From Paenibacillus lycopersici (GTDB lineage: Bacteria; Bacillota; Bacilli; Paenibacillales; Paenibacillaceae), in contig NZ_CP048209.1 of assembly GCF_010119935.1 (NCBI RefSeq), positions 974,001 to 1,038,000 on the forward strand: DNA of 64,000 bases. Direction: 5' to 3'. The notes beneath the pieces were generated by a model, which saw nothing but the letters and a program-made list of their open reading frames with translations, ran no database searches and was not told the DNA's origin. The number at the start of each line of letters is the position of its first letter. The first letter of the stretch is position 1. Positions 45,570-54,008 of this stretch are shown piece by piece. The position numbers were made by a program, and so were the translations under genes.

Positions 45570-45671
45570 GCGGGAAGAGTTGTACGAGGTACAATACATT
45601 GGCGAGAAACCGATGGATTAGCGGAAAGAGGTGCACTAGGTGCACTACATTGGCGAGTAGCATCGGCTATC
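45570..45671. repeat. two 51-bp stem-loop repeats
   Basis: Units start GCGGGAAGAG (45570) and GCGGAAAGAG (45621). The hairpin changes from TTGTAC-GAG-GTACAA to GGTGCAC-TAG-GTGCACT while the flank TACATTGGCGAG is kept, so base pairing is conserved and sequence is not. Related units are at 58414-58500. 45400-45569 and 45672-45796 show no gene. Confidence 0.75.
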
Positions 45672-45796
45672 TACGTAGTCGCACAGGTAGGCCCGTCGCC
45701 ATCGCTCAAGCACCATCGCGCCGCTCAGCCACCTTCACCGCCTCCCAATACTAGCGACGGCCAGCTGCTAGCGCCGTCGCTCCCACACCATCGCCG

Positions 45797-46076
45797 CTCC
45801 GCCGCCCCCGGCGCTTCGTGGCCTCGGCGCTCCGCCCCCGGCGCTTCGTGGCCCCGGCGCTCCGCCCCCGGCGCTTCGTGGCCCCGGCGCTCCGCCGCCC
45901 CCGGCGCTCCGCCGCCCCCGGCGCTCCGCCGCCCCCGGCGCTTCGTGGCCCCGGCGCTCCGCCGCCCCCGGCGCTCCGCCGCCCCCGGCGCTCCGCCGCC
46001 CCCGGCGCTCCGCTGCCCCCGGCGCTCCGCCGCCCCCGGCGCTCCGCTGCCCCCGGCGCTCCGCTGCCCCCGGCCG
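45797..46076. repeat. GC-rich 15-18-bp tandem repeat, C-rich on plus strand
   Basis: About 17 copies of GGCGCT, spaced 15-18 bp, in units such as GGCGCTCCGCCGCCCCCG and GGCGCTTCGTGGCCCC. The minus strand therefore carries regularly spaced runs of four or five G. The array stops about 70 bp before the guaA promoter. Open frames through it are periodic artefacts. Confidence 0.9.
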
Positions 46077-46144
46077 CGATTTCCCGCCGAAAATCCATGG
46101 CAGCGGTTTCTTTTTTCGCCCCGTATCAGGCGCCTCTCGTTTCC

Positions 46145-46173
46145 TTGACTGTCCCATACGGCCTATATATAAT
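46145..46173 (+). promoter_or_regulatory. sigma-A promoter of guaA
   Basis: TTGACT (46145-46150), 17-bp spacer, TATAAT (46168-46173). The leader to the GTG start is about 30 nt, so no riboswitch can fit. Confidence 0.8.
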
Positions 46174-46207
46174 TGACACAATGATTTGAGGGAGGCTTAT
46201 ACAAAAA

Positions 46208-47746
46208 GTGAACAAGCCAAATGAAATGATCGTTGTCCTCGACTTCGGCGGACAATACAACCAATTGATTGCCAGACGCATCCGGGATCTGGGCGTGTAC
46301 AGCGAACTGCTGCCTTACAATACCTCGGTAGAACGGATCCGGGAACTGCAGCCGAAGGGCATCGTGTTCTCGGGAGGACCGGCTAGCGTATATGAGGAGA
46401 AGTCGCCGCTCGTGGATCCCGCGATTTATGAGCTGGGCCTGCCGATCTTCGGCATTTGCTACGGGATGCAGCTGATCGCGCATCAGCTCGAAGGCAAGGT
46501 CGAACGCGCCGGCAAGCGCGAGTACGGCAAAGCGGAAGTGGACTTCGTCGCGGGCAGCGAGCTCGTGAAGGATCTGGAAGCCCGCCAGACGGTATGGATG
46601 AGCCACGGCGATCACGTCGTCGAGCTGCCGAAGGGCTTCCGCGTCGACGCGAGCACGGACCATGCGCCGATCGCGGCGATGAGCCACGCGGAGCGCAAGC
46701 TGTACGCGGTGCAATTCCACCCGGAAGTGCGCCACTCCGTGCAGGGCAACGAAATGATCCGCAACTTCCTCTACAACGTGTGCGGCTGCGAGGGCAACTG
46801 GAGCATGAGCACGTTCATCGACGATACGATCCGCGACATTCGCGCGCAAGTCGGCAGCGGCAAAGTGCTGTGCGCCCTGTCCGGCGGCGTGGATTCGTCC
46901 GTCGTGGCGATTCTGCTGCATAAGGCGATCGGCGACCAGCTGACGTGCATGTTCATCGACCACGGCCTGCTGCGCAAAGGCGAAGCCGAAGGCGTCATGG
47001 AGACGTTCGTCGGCAAATTCGATATGAAAGTGGTCAAAATCGACGCCAGCGAGCGCTTCCTCGGCAAGCTGAAGGGAGTCGACGATCCGGAGCAGAAACG
47101 CAAAATCATCGGCAACGAGTTCATCTATGTGTTCCAGGAGGAATCGGCGAAATTCGACGATTTTGAATTCCTCGCGCAGGGCACGCTGTACACCGATATC
47201 GTCGAGAGCGGCACGGCGACGGCGCAGACGATCAAGTCGCACCACAACGTCGGCGGCCTGCCGGAAGATATCAAATTCAAGCTTGTCGAGCCGTTGAAAG
47301 CCTTGTTCAAGGACGAAGTGCGCAAGGTCGGTTCGGAGTGCGGCTTGCCTGACGCGATCGTATGGCGTCAGCCGTTCCCGGGTCCGGGTCTCGCGATTCG
47401 CGTGCTGGGCGAAGTAACGGAAGAGAAGCTGAAGATCGTGCGCGATTCCGACGCGATCCTGCGCGACGAAATCATCAAAGCCGGTCTCGACCGCGAGATC
47501 TGGCAGTACTTCACGGCGCTGCCGAACATGAAGAGCGTCGGCGTCATGGGCGACGCCCGTACGTATTCGTACACGGTCGGCATCCGCGCCGTAACGTCCA
47601 TCGACGGCATGACGGCGGACTGGGCGCGCATCCCATGGGACGTGCTAGAGAAAATTTCCGTTCGTATCGTTAACGAAGTGGACAACGTCAACCGGATCGT
47701 CTACGACGTCACGTCCAAGCCTCCGGCGACGATCGAGTGGGAATAG
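46208..47746 (+). CDS. guaA: GMP synthase (glutamine-hydrolysing)
   Basis: Converts XMP to GMP with glutamine and ATP. The product (512 residues) has an N-terminal class I glutamine amidotransferase ([12 protein letters not shown], catalytic Cys in [13 protein letters not shown], His/Glu in [11 protein letters not shown]), then the ATP pyrophosphatase domain with [20 protein letters not shown] and the dimerisation domain ending KPPATIEWE. It starts with GTG; GGGAGG is 12 bases upstream, somewhat far. Alone between a strong promoter and a terminator, not in the pur operon. Confidence 0.97.
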   Translation: MNKPNEMIVVLDFGGQYNQLIARRIRDLGVYSELLPYNTSVERIRELQPKGIVFSGGPASVYEEKSPLVDPAIYELGLPIFGICYGMQLIAHQLEGKVERAGKREYGKAEVDFVAGSELVKDLEARQTVWMSHGDHVVELPKGFRVDASTDHAPIAAMSHAERKLYAVQFHPEVRHSVQGNEMIRNFLYNVCGCEGNWSMSTFIDDTIRDIRAQVGSGKVLCALSGGVDSSVVAILLHKAIGDQLTCMFIDHGLLRKGEAEGVMETFVGKFDMKVVKIDASERFLGKLKGVDDPEQKRKIIGNEFIYVFQEESAKFDDFEFLAQGTLYTDIVESGTATAQTIKSHHNVGGLPEDIKFKLVEPLKALFKDEVRKVGSECGLPDAIVWRQPFPGPGLAIRVLGEVTEEKLKIVRDSDAILRDEIIKAGLDREIWQYFTALPNMKSVGVMGDARTYSYTVGIRAVTSIDGMTADWARIPWDVLEKISVRIVNEVDNVNRIVYDVTSKPPATIEWE

Positions 47747-47775
47747 GAAGCACATATAAGATACAGAGGTAAACT

Positions 47776-47823
47776 AAACTCGCTTCGATTTGCGCAATCC
47801 GGCAGATGGAAGCGAGTTTTTCT
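47776..47823 (+). terminator. terminator of guaA
   Basis: 11-bp perfect stem AAACTCGCTTC / GAAGCGAGTTT with a 22-base loop, followed by TTTCT. Confidence 0.75.
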
Positions 47824-47944
47824 ATACCTCGACGCACCTAAACCTCCAATAAAAATGGTTTATATATCCAATATAATCATATAGAATTCGATTATGAACT
47901 TCATGAGGCACCAAGTGGAGTTACTCGGATAGGAGGGCAATAGG

Positions 47945-49027
47945 GTGAAAATAAACAAAAGCAGCAAGCTGTATCGCAGAGCGGGGATCACCGCGCTGGT
48001 CGTGGCGGGCATGACGCTCGCGGCAGGCGCGGGCGCGTACGCCGCGACGAAAATGACGTTGATCGTCGATGGCAAGCAATCGTCCGTGGAGCCCGTATCG
48101 ATCAAGAACGTGACCTACGTTCCTCTGCGCGCAGCCGCCGAAATGCTCGGCGTCAGCGTCGACTACGATGCCGCTTCGAACGCGGTCTCGATTGCCGGCA
48201 AGATCGTGCAGTCCCCGCTGGGAGATGGCGGCAAGGAAGCGGTCGCTTCCGTCAACGGCGTGGCCATCACGAGGAATGAGCTGTACGGCGCGATGCTTGC
48301 GCTTGGCGGCGCGCAGACGCTGGACAACCTGATTCAAGAAGAGCTCATCGGCCAAGAAGCGAAGAAGCAGGGAATCGTCATCAGCGACCAAGACGTGGAA
48401 GCGGAAATCGCGAGAATCAAGAAGCAGTTCCCGTCCGAAGCGGACTTCCAAGCCGCGCTGCAGCAAAATTCCTTGACGCTTGAGGAGCTGAAGAACCAAA
48501 CCCCGATGCAGCTGCGCATTCGCAGGATTTTAGAGCCGCGCGTGAAGGTGACGGACGACGAGGTGAAACAGTATTTCGAAGCTAATCAAGCGGCGTTCGA
48601 TCAGCCGGAACAGGTGAGAGCATCGCATATCCTGGTCCCGACGAAGGCGGAAGCCGACGAGATCATGAAGCAGCTGAAGGCGGGCGCGGATTTCGCGAAG
48701 CTGGCGAAGGAACGGTCGGCGGACACGGGCAGCAAGAATGCCGGCGGCGACCTTGGCTACTTCGGCAAAGGGGTCATGGTTCCCGAGTTCGAGAAAGCGG
48801 CGTTCTCGCTGAAGGTCGGCGAGCTGGGCGGACCGGTCAAATCCGAGTACGGCTATCATATCATCAAAGTAACGGACCATAAGGCAGCGAAGAAAGCGAC
48901 GCTGGAAGAGAAGAAAGCCGATATCCGGGAACAGCTCATTAGAACGAAGGTTTCCGACCTCTCCGCTGCATGGCTGGCCGAATTAAAGGCCAAGGCCAAA
49001 ATCACGAATACGCTCCCGGAAAAATAG
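47945..49027 (+). CDS. secreted PrsA-like peptidyl-prolyl isomerase with copper-amine-oxidase-type N domain
   Basis: Parvulin foldase of 360 residues. A cleavable signal peptide (ITALVVAGMTLAAGAGAYAA) ends in a signal-peptidase-I type site, with no lipobox Cys, unlike Bacillus PrsA. Next comes a CuAO-N1-like domain (IKNVTYVPLRAAAEMLGVSV), common in Paenibacillaceae surface proteins, then the SurA-N-like helices and the PpiC domain (VRASHILVPTKAEADEIMKQ, GGDLGYFGKGVMVPEFEKAA, VKSEYGYHIIKVTD). GTG start with GGAGGG upstream. It likely helps exported proteins fold; how it stays at the cell surface is unclear. Confidence 0.92.
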   Translation: MKINKSSKLYRRAGITALVVAGMTLAAGAGAYAATKMTLIVDGKQSSVEPVSIKNVTYVPLRAAAEMLGVSVDYDAASNAVSIAGKIVQSPLGDGGKEAVASVNGVAITRNELYGAMLALGGAQTLDNLIQEELIGQEAKKQGIVISDQDVEAEIARIKKQFPSEADFQAALQQNSLTLEELKNQTPMQLRIRRILEPRVKVTDDEVKQYFEANQAAFDQPEQVRASHILVPTKAEADEIMKQLKAGADFAKLAKERSADTGSKNAGGDLGYFGKGVMVPEFEKAAFSLKVGELGGPVKSEYGYHIIKVTDHKAAKKATLEEKKADIREQLIRTKVSDLSAAWLAELKAKAKITNTLPEK

Positions 49028-49086
49028 GGGGAACGGGTCTAGGACGATCGGCATGTCGAAATCTCTTGGATTTCAATCGATTTCCA

Positions 49087-49116
49087 TTGACAGGCTTCGA
49101 ATATTGTCGCTAAAAT
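49087..49116 (+). promoter_or_regulatory. promoter of the riboswitch-controlled permease
   Basis: TTGACA (49087-49092), 18-bp spacer, TAAAAT (49111-49116), about 34 bp before the aptamer. Confidence 0.7.
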
Positions 49117-49149
49117 GTTCACAGACTCAATACAAACAAAATTGCATGT

Positions 49150-49221
49150 CTTTTCGTATAATCTCAAGAATCGGCTTGAGAGTCTCTACGAGGTCACCGT
49201 AAATGGCCTGTCTACGAAAAG
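49150..49221 (+). ncRNA. purine riboswitch aptamer, guanine type
   Basis: P1 CTTTTCGTA / TACGAAAAG (9 bp perfect), P2 CTCAAG/CTTGAG, J2/3 with CTCTACG, P3 AGGTCA/TGGCCT with loop CCGTAAA. The ligand-pairing base of J3/1 is C (49212), which indicates guanine/hypoxanthine/xanthine rather than adenine. It sits between the promoter and a large terminator, upstream of a purine permease. Confidence 0.93.
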
Positions 49222-49273
49222 CAAGTTGCACGCGCGCGAACGGTCCATTCGCGCCGTCATGCTTGTTTTGCGT

Positions 49274-49333
49274 AGAACCTGGAGAATAATGCCGAAGCGA
49301 TCGGCATTATTTTCTAGGTTCTTTGTTTGTTCT
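49274..49333 (+). terminator. riboswitch expression-platform terminator
   Basis: Long stem AGAACCTGGAGAATAATGCC (5' arm start) closing with GGCATTATTTTCTAGGTTCT, then TTTGTTTG. Just before it, TTTTGCGTAGA (49266-49276) can pair with TCTACGAAAA, the 3' strand of P1, forming the antiterminator. Ligand binding should therefore stop transcription. Confidence 0.9.
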
Positions 49334-49363
49334 GACAACATTTTCTGGGAGGGTTTTAGAAAA

Positions 49364-50755
49364 ATGGGTGGTTTCTTTCGTCTGAAGGAACACGGAACAA
49401 ATGTAAGAACGGAAATTATGGCGGGCTTGACGACATTCATGACGATGGCATACATCCTGGCCGTCAACCCAAGCGTACTCGGAGGCGCCGGACTGAACGT
49501 ATACTCCGTGTTTCTGGCGACGGCGCTTGCGGCCGGCATTTTCACGATCGCGATGGGCTTGTTCGTTAATTTCCCGGCGGCGCTCGCGCCGGGCATGGGC
49601 CTGAACGCCTACTTCGCCTCGACCGTCCTGGCTTCGAAAGCGACGGACACGCCGATTTCGCCGGAGATGGCGCTGACGGCCGTCTTCATTTCCGGGATCA
49701 TCTTCATGATCCTGACGGTCACCCAAGTCCGTCAAATGCTGATCGTCGCGGTTCCGGACAGCTTGAAGCACGCGATCACGGTCGGCATCGGCTTGTTCAT
49801 CACGATCATCGGGCTGAAGAACAGCGGCGTCCTCGCGGTCGGCGTGGAGAACACGGTGACGGACATTCCGAAAGGGCAATTCACCGATATTCTCGGCTTC
49901 GAATCCGTCTTCCACTTGGGCAGTCTGGAGAACTCCGGCGTTTACCTGACGCTGCTCGGCGTCCTGCTCATCGCGGTGCTGATGGTGCTGCGCGTGCCTG
50001 GCGCGATTCTGTGGGGCATCGTCGGCGTGACGATCATCGCGATCTGCACGGGCGACGTCAATGTCAGCGAAACGTTGAAAGGCCAGAGCTGGTCTCCGGA
50101 TTTCGGCCAGATGAGCTGGTGGGACTTCGATTTCAAGGGCGTATGGCACACCGGTTTGATCTCCATTATCGCGACGTTCACGTTCGTTGAATTGTTCGAT
50201 ACGTTCGGCACGCTGGTCGGTACGGCCAACCGCGCTGGCGTTATGAAAGACCCGGCAAAAGGCCGCAAGGTCGTCGGCAAAGCGATGTTCGTCGACGCGG
50301 TCGGCGTCAGCGGCGGCGCGATGCTCGGCACGAGCACGGTCACGACGTTCGTTGAGAGCTCCGCGGGTATCGCGCAGGGCGGACGCACCGGTCTTACGGC
50401 GGTTACGACAGGCATTGCCTTCCTGGCTTCGCTGTTCATCTGGCCGATCATCAAGCTGATCCCGGATTCCGCGACGGCTGCGGCGCTCATCATCGTCGGC
50501 GTGCTGATGGTACAGTCCATTAAGGAAATCGACTTCCAGGACATGGTGTACGCAATCCCGTCGTTCTTGACGATCGCCCTGATGCCGTTCACGTACAACA
50601 TCGCCAACGGCGTATCCGCCGGTATCGTTTCGTACGTGGTGCTGGCAACCGTCGGCAACCTTTCCGGCAAGAGTAAATATAAAGTCCACTGGCTCATGTG
50701 GGTGCTCGCGGTGCTGATCGTGCTGCGCTACGCCTGGATCGGCAGCCAGGGATAA
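49364..50755 (+). CDS. pbuG: guanine/hypoxanthine permease (AzgA/PbuG-type NCS2)
   Basis: Polytopic purine permease of 463 residues with about 12-14 helices. The N-terminal signature is AGLTTFMTMAYILAVNPSVL, followed by FPAALAPGMGLNAYFA and FVELFDTFGTLVGTANRAG; GTSTVTTFVESSAGIAQGGR completes the substrate region. GGGAGGG (49348-49353) selects ATG 49364 although the frame runs up through the riboswitch. Imports guanine or hypoxanthine by proton symport; the guanine-type riboswitch upstream agrees with that substrate. Confidence 0.94.
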   Translation: MGGFFRLKEHGTNVRTEIMAGLTTFMTMAYILAVNPSVLGGAGLNVYSVFLATALAAGIFTIAMGLFVNFPAALAPGMGLNAYFASTVLASKATDTPISPEMALTAVFISGIIFMILTVTQVRQMLIVAVPDSLKHAITVGIGLFITIIGLKNSGVLAVGVENTVTDIPKGQFTDILGFESVFHLGSLENSGVYLTLLGVLLIAVLMVLRVPGAILWGIVGVTIIAICTGDVNVSETLKGQSWSPDFGQMSWWDFDFKGVWHTGLISIIATFTFVELFDTFGTLVGTANRAGVMKDPAKGRKVVGKAMFVDAVGVSGGAMLGTSTVTTFVESSAGIAQGGRTGLTAVTTGIAFLASLFIWPIIKLIPDSATAAALIIVGVLMVQSIKEIDFQDMVYAIPSFLTIALMPFTYNIANGVSAGIVSYVVLATVGNLSGKSKYKVHWLMWVLAVLIVLRYAWIGSQG

Positions 50756-50765
50756 TAGAGACGAC

Positions 50766-50799
50766 AAAGCACAGCGCGGACCGGCGCTGTGCTTTTTTT
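50766..50799 (+). terminator. terminator of the permease gene
   Basis: AAAGCACAGCGC / GCGCTGTGCTTT stem followed by TTTTTC. Confidence 0.85.
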
Positions 50800-50830
50800 C
50801 TTCTATGCGTATATGCGTATGCTGCGCCGT

Positions 50831-51196
50831 TCATTCCGCCTGCGCGAGCCGGACGATTTCGGCAGCGTCGAATTTCCGATGGCTGCTGCTGATATTCACG
50901 CCCTTCGGGAACGAGATGCGAATGGTATCGCCATGAACGAAATCCTCGAATTTCAGCGGATTTCCGTCAGCGTCGTTCAGCTTTGTGTTGCCGGTAATTT
51001 CAATCCGGCATAAGTAGCCGATATCGTCGGCGTCTCCGTGCTTGCCACGGTTGACTTCGTCCGAGCAGTTGACCAGGAATTCGTGGTCGTTGACGGTATC
51101 GATCGTGTCCTCGAACGATTTGACGGTGCTGCAGGCCGATAAGACGAGAGCAAGCCCGAGCAGCGGGACGGCTAACGATAAGGATGGCTTCTTCAG
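50831..51196 (-). CDS. small lipoprotein of unknown function, apparent CTG start
   Basis: Not recognised as a family. A classic lipoprotein signal (KKPSLSLAVPLLGLALVLSA then Cys; lipobox LSAC) precedes a domain of about 100 residues with two further Cys (LVNCSDEV, GYLCRIEITG) that may form a disulfide. The signal peptide starts right after a CTG codon at 51194-51196, 7 bases from GGAGGGGG; no ATG/GTG/TTG lies there. ATG 51247 is in frame but adds 17 residues before the signal and lacks an RBS. So a CTG start, or a base error, is likely. Confidence 0.7.
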   Translation of the reverse strand: MKKPSLSLAVPLLGLALVLSACSTVKSFEDTIDTVNDHEFLVNCSDEVNRGKHGDADDIGYLCRIEITGNTKLNDADGNPLKFEDFVHGDTIRISFPKGVNISSSHRKFDAAEIVRLAQAE

Positions 51197-51286
51197 CTCG
51201 ATTCCCCCTCCGGAGCAAATGCGATTCGGCAGCGTGCCGAATGACATCCCTGGACGTCTATAACGAGGTGGAAGCTGCGGCGGCGC

Positions 51287-51940
51287 CTACCGCCGGTACA
51301 CCCCGTATTGCACCATGTCGATGAAGTCGTCGCTTTCCTCGACCAGCATCGCCTGCAGCGCATCGCGCGTATATTCGCCGGTGCGATACAAGTGCAAGTA
51401 TTTGGCGGAGTACTGGTTCAGCACCATCATCACCATGTTGAACACCTTCTCGGGCGTGACGCCGTCGCGAAGCGGTCCGGCGGCCAGCAGGTCGGTCTGG
51501 AAGATCGTATGCAGCGTGTCAGGACTGGTATAGAACGTCATATGTTCCGCGAAGAACGCATCCAGCTCCGCTTTCAGGGCCTTGGGCGGATGAGTCATCG
51601 CCCGCTGCACGAGCTCGGTCTCCTGGGCGTGGCGCAGCGCGACCTGCTGCTTGGAGACAATGATCGCCTTGAGCCGGTCGAAGAAATCCGTCGTCTGGAT
51701 GCGGTTCACTTCCTCCATCGTCCGGTCGATCAGCAGCTTCGTGCAATGGCTCACGACGGCCAGGTACAGGTTCTTCTTGCTCTTGAAGTAGTGGAACAGA
51801 ATTCCCTTGGAGATGCCCGCGCGGGCGGTGATGGTATCGGTCGAGGCGTTATCGTAGCCGTTCTTGGCGAACTCCTCGACGCTGATGGCCATGATGGGCG
51901 CTTGCTTCTCCCGGGGAACGTTAGCGAATGCGGTAATCAT
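51287..51940 (-). CDS. TetR family transcriptional regulator
   Basis: The product (217 residues) has an N-terminal TetR HTH: IMAISVEEFAKNGYDNASTD then TITARAGISKGILFHYFKSK, followed by an all-helical ligand domain. ATG 51940 follows GAGGTG. It lies downstream of the ABC exporter genes in the same orientation. The exporter promoter carries paired palindromes at 53766 and 53799, so this protein is the obvious candidate repressor of the operon. Confidence 0.93.
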   Translation of the reverse strand: MITAFANVPREKQAPIMAISVEEFAKNGYDNASTDTITARAGISKGILFHYFKSKKNLYLAVVSHCTKLLIDRTMEEVNRIQTTDFFDRLKAIIVSKQQVALRHAQETELVQRAMTHPPKALKAELDAFFAEHMTFYTSPDTLHTIFQTDLLAAGPLRDGVTPEKVFNMVMMVLNQYSAKYLHLYRTGEYTRDALQAMLVEESDDFIDMVQYGVYRR

Positions 51941-52033
51941 CAACTCACCTCGGTTGCGTGCCGTGCGCTGCGAGTATGCCGGGCGGAACCGCGCTCGGCG
52001 TTGTGTCTGCCGCGCCGATCATCGGACATGCTC

Positions 52034-52831
52034 CTAAACGACGATGTCTTTGTTTCTATAATACCCGTACGCGGCGAAGAAGCAACCGATAATGACGACC
52101 GCCATGACGACGGCATAGAGCGGGCGGAAGCTCTGTTCCGTCAGAATTTGCGCGGCATCGGCGTATTTGAACGGGCTGACGTACTTCAACCAGGAGAGCT
52201 TATCGGAGATACCCGCGACGACGCTCAGGAAGTACATAATGAATACGAGTCCGAGCGACATGGAGACGATCGACCGCGTCCGGCGGGCGACGGCGGAGAA
52301 CAAGAACGCGACCGCGGCGAACGTCAGGTGCATCATGAACACCGCCAGCTCCAGCAGGAAGAACGCCTTGTAGGACAGCGTCTGCGCGGAGGAGAACTGA
52401 AACCCGATGAGCGAGGCCGCGACGATGACCAGATTGAACAGCGCAACGTTCGCCGCGACGGCCGCGCCTTTCTGCGCGATAATCGTTTGCCGCGAGATCG
52501 GCAGCGCCAGCAGGAACTCGGCGGTTTTCTCGTTCTGCTCCTTCGCCACGATGCCCGACGCGAGCAGCGCCGCGAAGATGCTTCCGAGCAGCGTCGTCAT
52601 GAGGTGAATCTCGATCCCGTAGAACCCGAGCAGGGTGCCGAGGCTGAGCCGGTCCATGCCGAACGCTTTCTGCATGCCCGAAGGCACCGCGTTCATGAGA
52701 TTATCCATGTTCGCCTGCTCTTTCGCCATCGACGGGAAGATGCTTAAGTAGAGCAGAATAATGCCGGCGATAATGATGCTCCAGATGATCAGGCTTCGCA
52801 GGTTCCGTTTGAATTCCCTTTTGAACAGCAT
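52034..52831 (-). CDS. ABC-2 type transporter permease
   Basis: Membrane subunit of 265 residues with six hydrophobic segments, beginning LFKREFKRNLRSLIIWSIII and containing GIVAKEQNEKTAEFLLALPI, the cytoplasmic coupling segment of the BcrB/NatB-like ABC-2 family. GGAGG is 8 bases before ATG 52831; the GTG nine bases upstream overlaps the SD. It lies 15 bp after the ATPase gene. Likely exports a hydrophobic compound or antibiotic; substrate unknown. Confidence 0.9.
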   Translation of the reverse strand: MLFKREFKRNLRSLIIWSIIIAGIILLYLSIFPSMAKEQANMDNLMNAVPSGMQKAFGMDRLSLGTLLGFYGIEIHLMTTLLGSIFAALLASGIVAKEQNEKTAEFLLALPISRQTIIAQKGAAVAANVALFNLVIVAASLIGFQFSSAQTLSYKAFFLLELAVFMMHLTFAAVAFLFSAVARRTRSIVSMSLGLVFIMYFLSVVAGISDKLSWLKYVSPFKYADAAQILTEQSFRPLYAVVMAVVIIGCFFAAYGYYRNKDIVV

Positions 52832-52846
52832 GCGGGTCACCTCCGG

Positions 52847-53728
52847 TTATTTGGCGTAGTAATGCAAGAAAATTTCATCAAGCGACGGTTCTTCGATCAA
52901 AATATCCAGGAAGGCGCATCGCGACACGTCCTGCACGAAGGTGCGCATATCTCCGTCGTACAGCAGCTTCAGACGGGTGCCGGCGATTTCCTGCTTCACG
53001 ATGCCGCGGATGCCGGATAGGTCAAGCGATTCGGGCTGCCGCGACGTAAGGGTAATGTGCCTTAAATTATTGCGCAGCAAATTCTCGATCGTTTCGACCT
53101 TGATCAGCGATCCCTCCTTGATAATAGCGACGCGGTCGCACATCCGCTGCACCTCGCTCAAGATGTGCGAAGAGAAGAAGATCGTCGTTCCTTTGGCGCG
53201 TTCCTCCTTCAGCAGCTCGAAGAACGTATTCTGCATGAGCGGGTCGAGTCCGCCCGTCGGTTCGTCGAGGATGAGCAGCTTCGGTTCGTGGAGCAGCGCC
53301 TGGACGATGCCGACCTTCTTCCGGTTGCCGAAGGAGAGATCTTCGATTTTGCGGTTCAGGTCGAGATCGAGCCGGGCGGCTAGCTCGGCGATCCGCCGCT
53401 CGCTGCGGGATTGGCGGAAGGCAGCCGAGAAGCGGATCAGGTCGATGACCTTCATGTCGTCGTAATAGAACACCTCCGACGGCAAGTAGCCGATGTGCCG
53501 CCGGATCTCCTTGGAATGCGCGACGATGTCCTTGCCCATGATGGAGGCGCTGCCCGAGGTGGGGAAAATAATGTTCAGCAGCGTTCGGATCGTCGTGCTC
53601 TTGCCCGCGCCGTTCGGCCCGATGAAACCGAATACTTCGCCTTCTTCGATGGAGAACGTAATGTCCGTGATGCCGCGGCTCTTGCCGTATACCTTGGTCA
53701 GCCCTGCGATATCCACGATCGGCTTCAA
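52847..53728 (-). CDS. ABC transporter ATP-binding protein
   Basis: Bcr/CcmA-type ATPase of 293 residues. Walker A FIGPNGAGKSTTIRTLL, signature LSFGNRKKVGIVQALL, Walker B LLILDEPTGGLDP and H-loop FFSSHILSEVQRMC are intact; the C-terminal 80 residues are the usual regulatory extension. The start is TTG at 53728 with AAAGGAGG at good spacing. First gene of an operon with the permease and TetR genes, driven by the operator-flanked promoter at 53766-53814. Confidence 0.93.
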   Translation of the reverse strand: MKPIVDIAGLTKVYGKSRGITDITFSIEEGEVFGFIGPNGAGKSTTIRTLLNIIFPTSGSASIMGKDIVAHSKEIRRHIGYLPSEVFYYDDMKVIDLIRFSAAFRQSRSERRIAELAARLDLDLNRKIEDLSFGNRKKVGIVQALLHEPKLLILDEPTGGLDPLMQNTFFELLKEERAKGTTIFFSSHILSEVQRMCDRVAIIKEGSLIKVETIENLLRNNLRHITLTSRQPESLDLSGIRGIVKQEIAGTRLKLLYDGDMRTFVQDVSRCAFLDILIEEPSLDEIFLHYYAK

Positions 53729-53765
53729 GGCGATAACCTCCTTTGGAATGCTGAGAAGCTGCGGA

Positions 53766-53814
53766 TTGACTATCCAGTCAATTCAGTTATAGAGCATACT
53801 GACTCTTTAGTCAA
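53766..53814 (-). promoter_or_regulatory. ABC-exporter promoter with two 16-bp palindromic operators
   Basis: On the minus strand: -35 TTGACT (53809-53814), 17-bp spacer, -10 TATAAC (53786-53791). Palindrome O1 (53799-53814, TTGACTAAAGAGTCAG) covers the -35, and O2 (53766-53781, TTGACTGGATAGTCAA) lies just after the start site. Both follow TTGACT-N4-AGTCAA. The likely ligand-responsive repressor is the TetR protein of the operon. Confidence 0.7.
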
Positions 53815-53893
53815 CGGGAAGTTGGTTGAGTTTTCTGACAAAACAACCGCAGCTTCGGCGGCAATGAAAAGCAAATGCGATGAAATCATGTCA

Positions 53894-53937
53894 AAATACG
53901 AACTATTACAGTTTTAGTAAATAGAATGTTCGTGTTT
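53894..53937 (+). promoter_or_regulatory. pair of inverted PurBoxes (PurR operators)
   Basis: Two copies of the PurBox core, CGAAC (53899-53903) and inverted GTTCG (53928-53932), each in AT-rich flanks close to the AWWWCCGAACWWT consensus, 18 bp between boxes, directly upstream of the pur promoter. Layout matches Bacillus PurR control regions, where PRPP relieves repression. Confidence 0.75.
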
Positions 53938-53942
53938 TTGCG

Positions 53943-53971
53943 TTGACATTCCAAGTGAGGATTGATACACT
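53943..53971 (+). promoter_or_regulatory. promoter of the pur operon
   Basis: TTGACA (53943-53948), 17-bp spacer, TACACT (53966-53971), between the PurBoxes and the riboswitch. Confidence 0.7.
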
Positions 53972-54008
53972 AGAGACAGTTAATAAGCTAAGATTTTGTC
54001 GAAACGCA

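Noticed and set aside
45751..46189. Repetitive proteins on either strand over the GC array
   Set aside because: Periodic peptides from a 15-18-bp repeat, no RBS, and they run into the guaA promoter.
46077..46207. Riboswitch upstream of guaA
   Set aside because: The promoter leaves only about 30 nt of leader, with no aptamer motifs.
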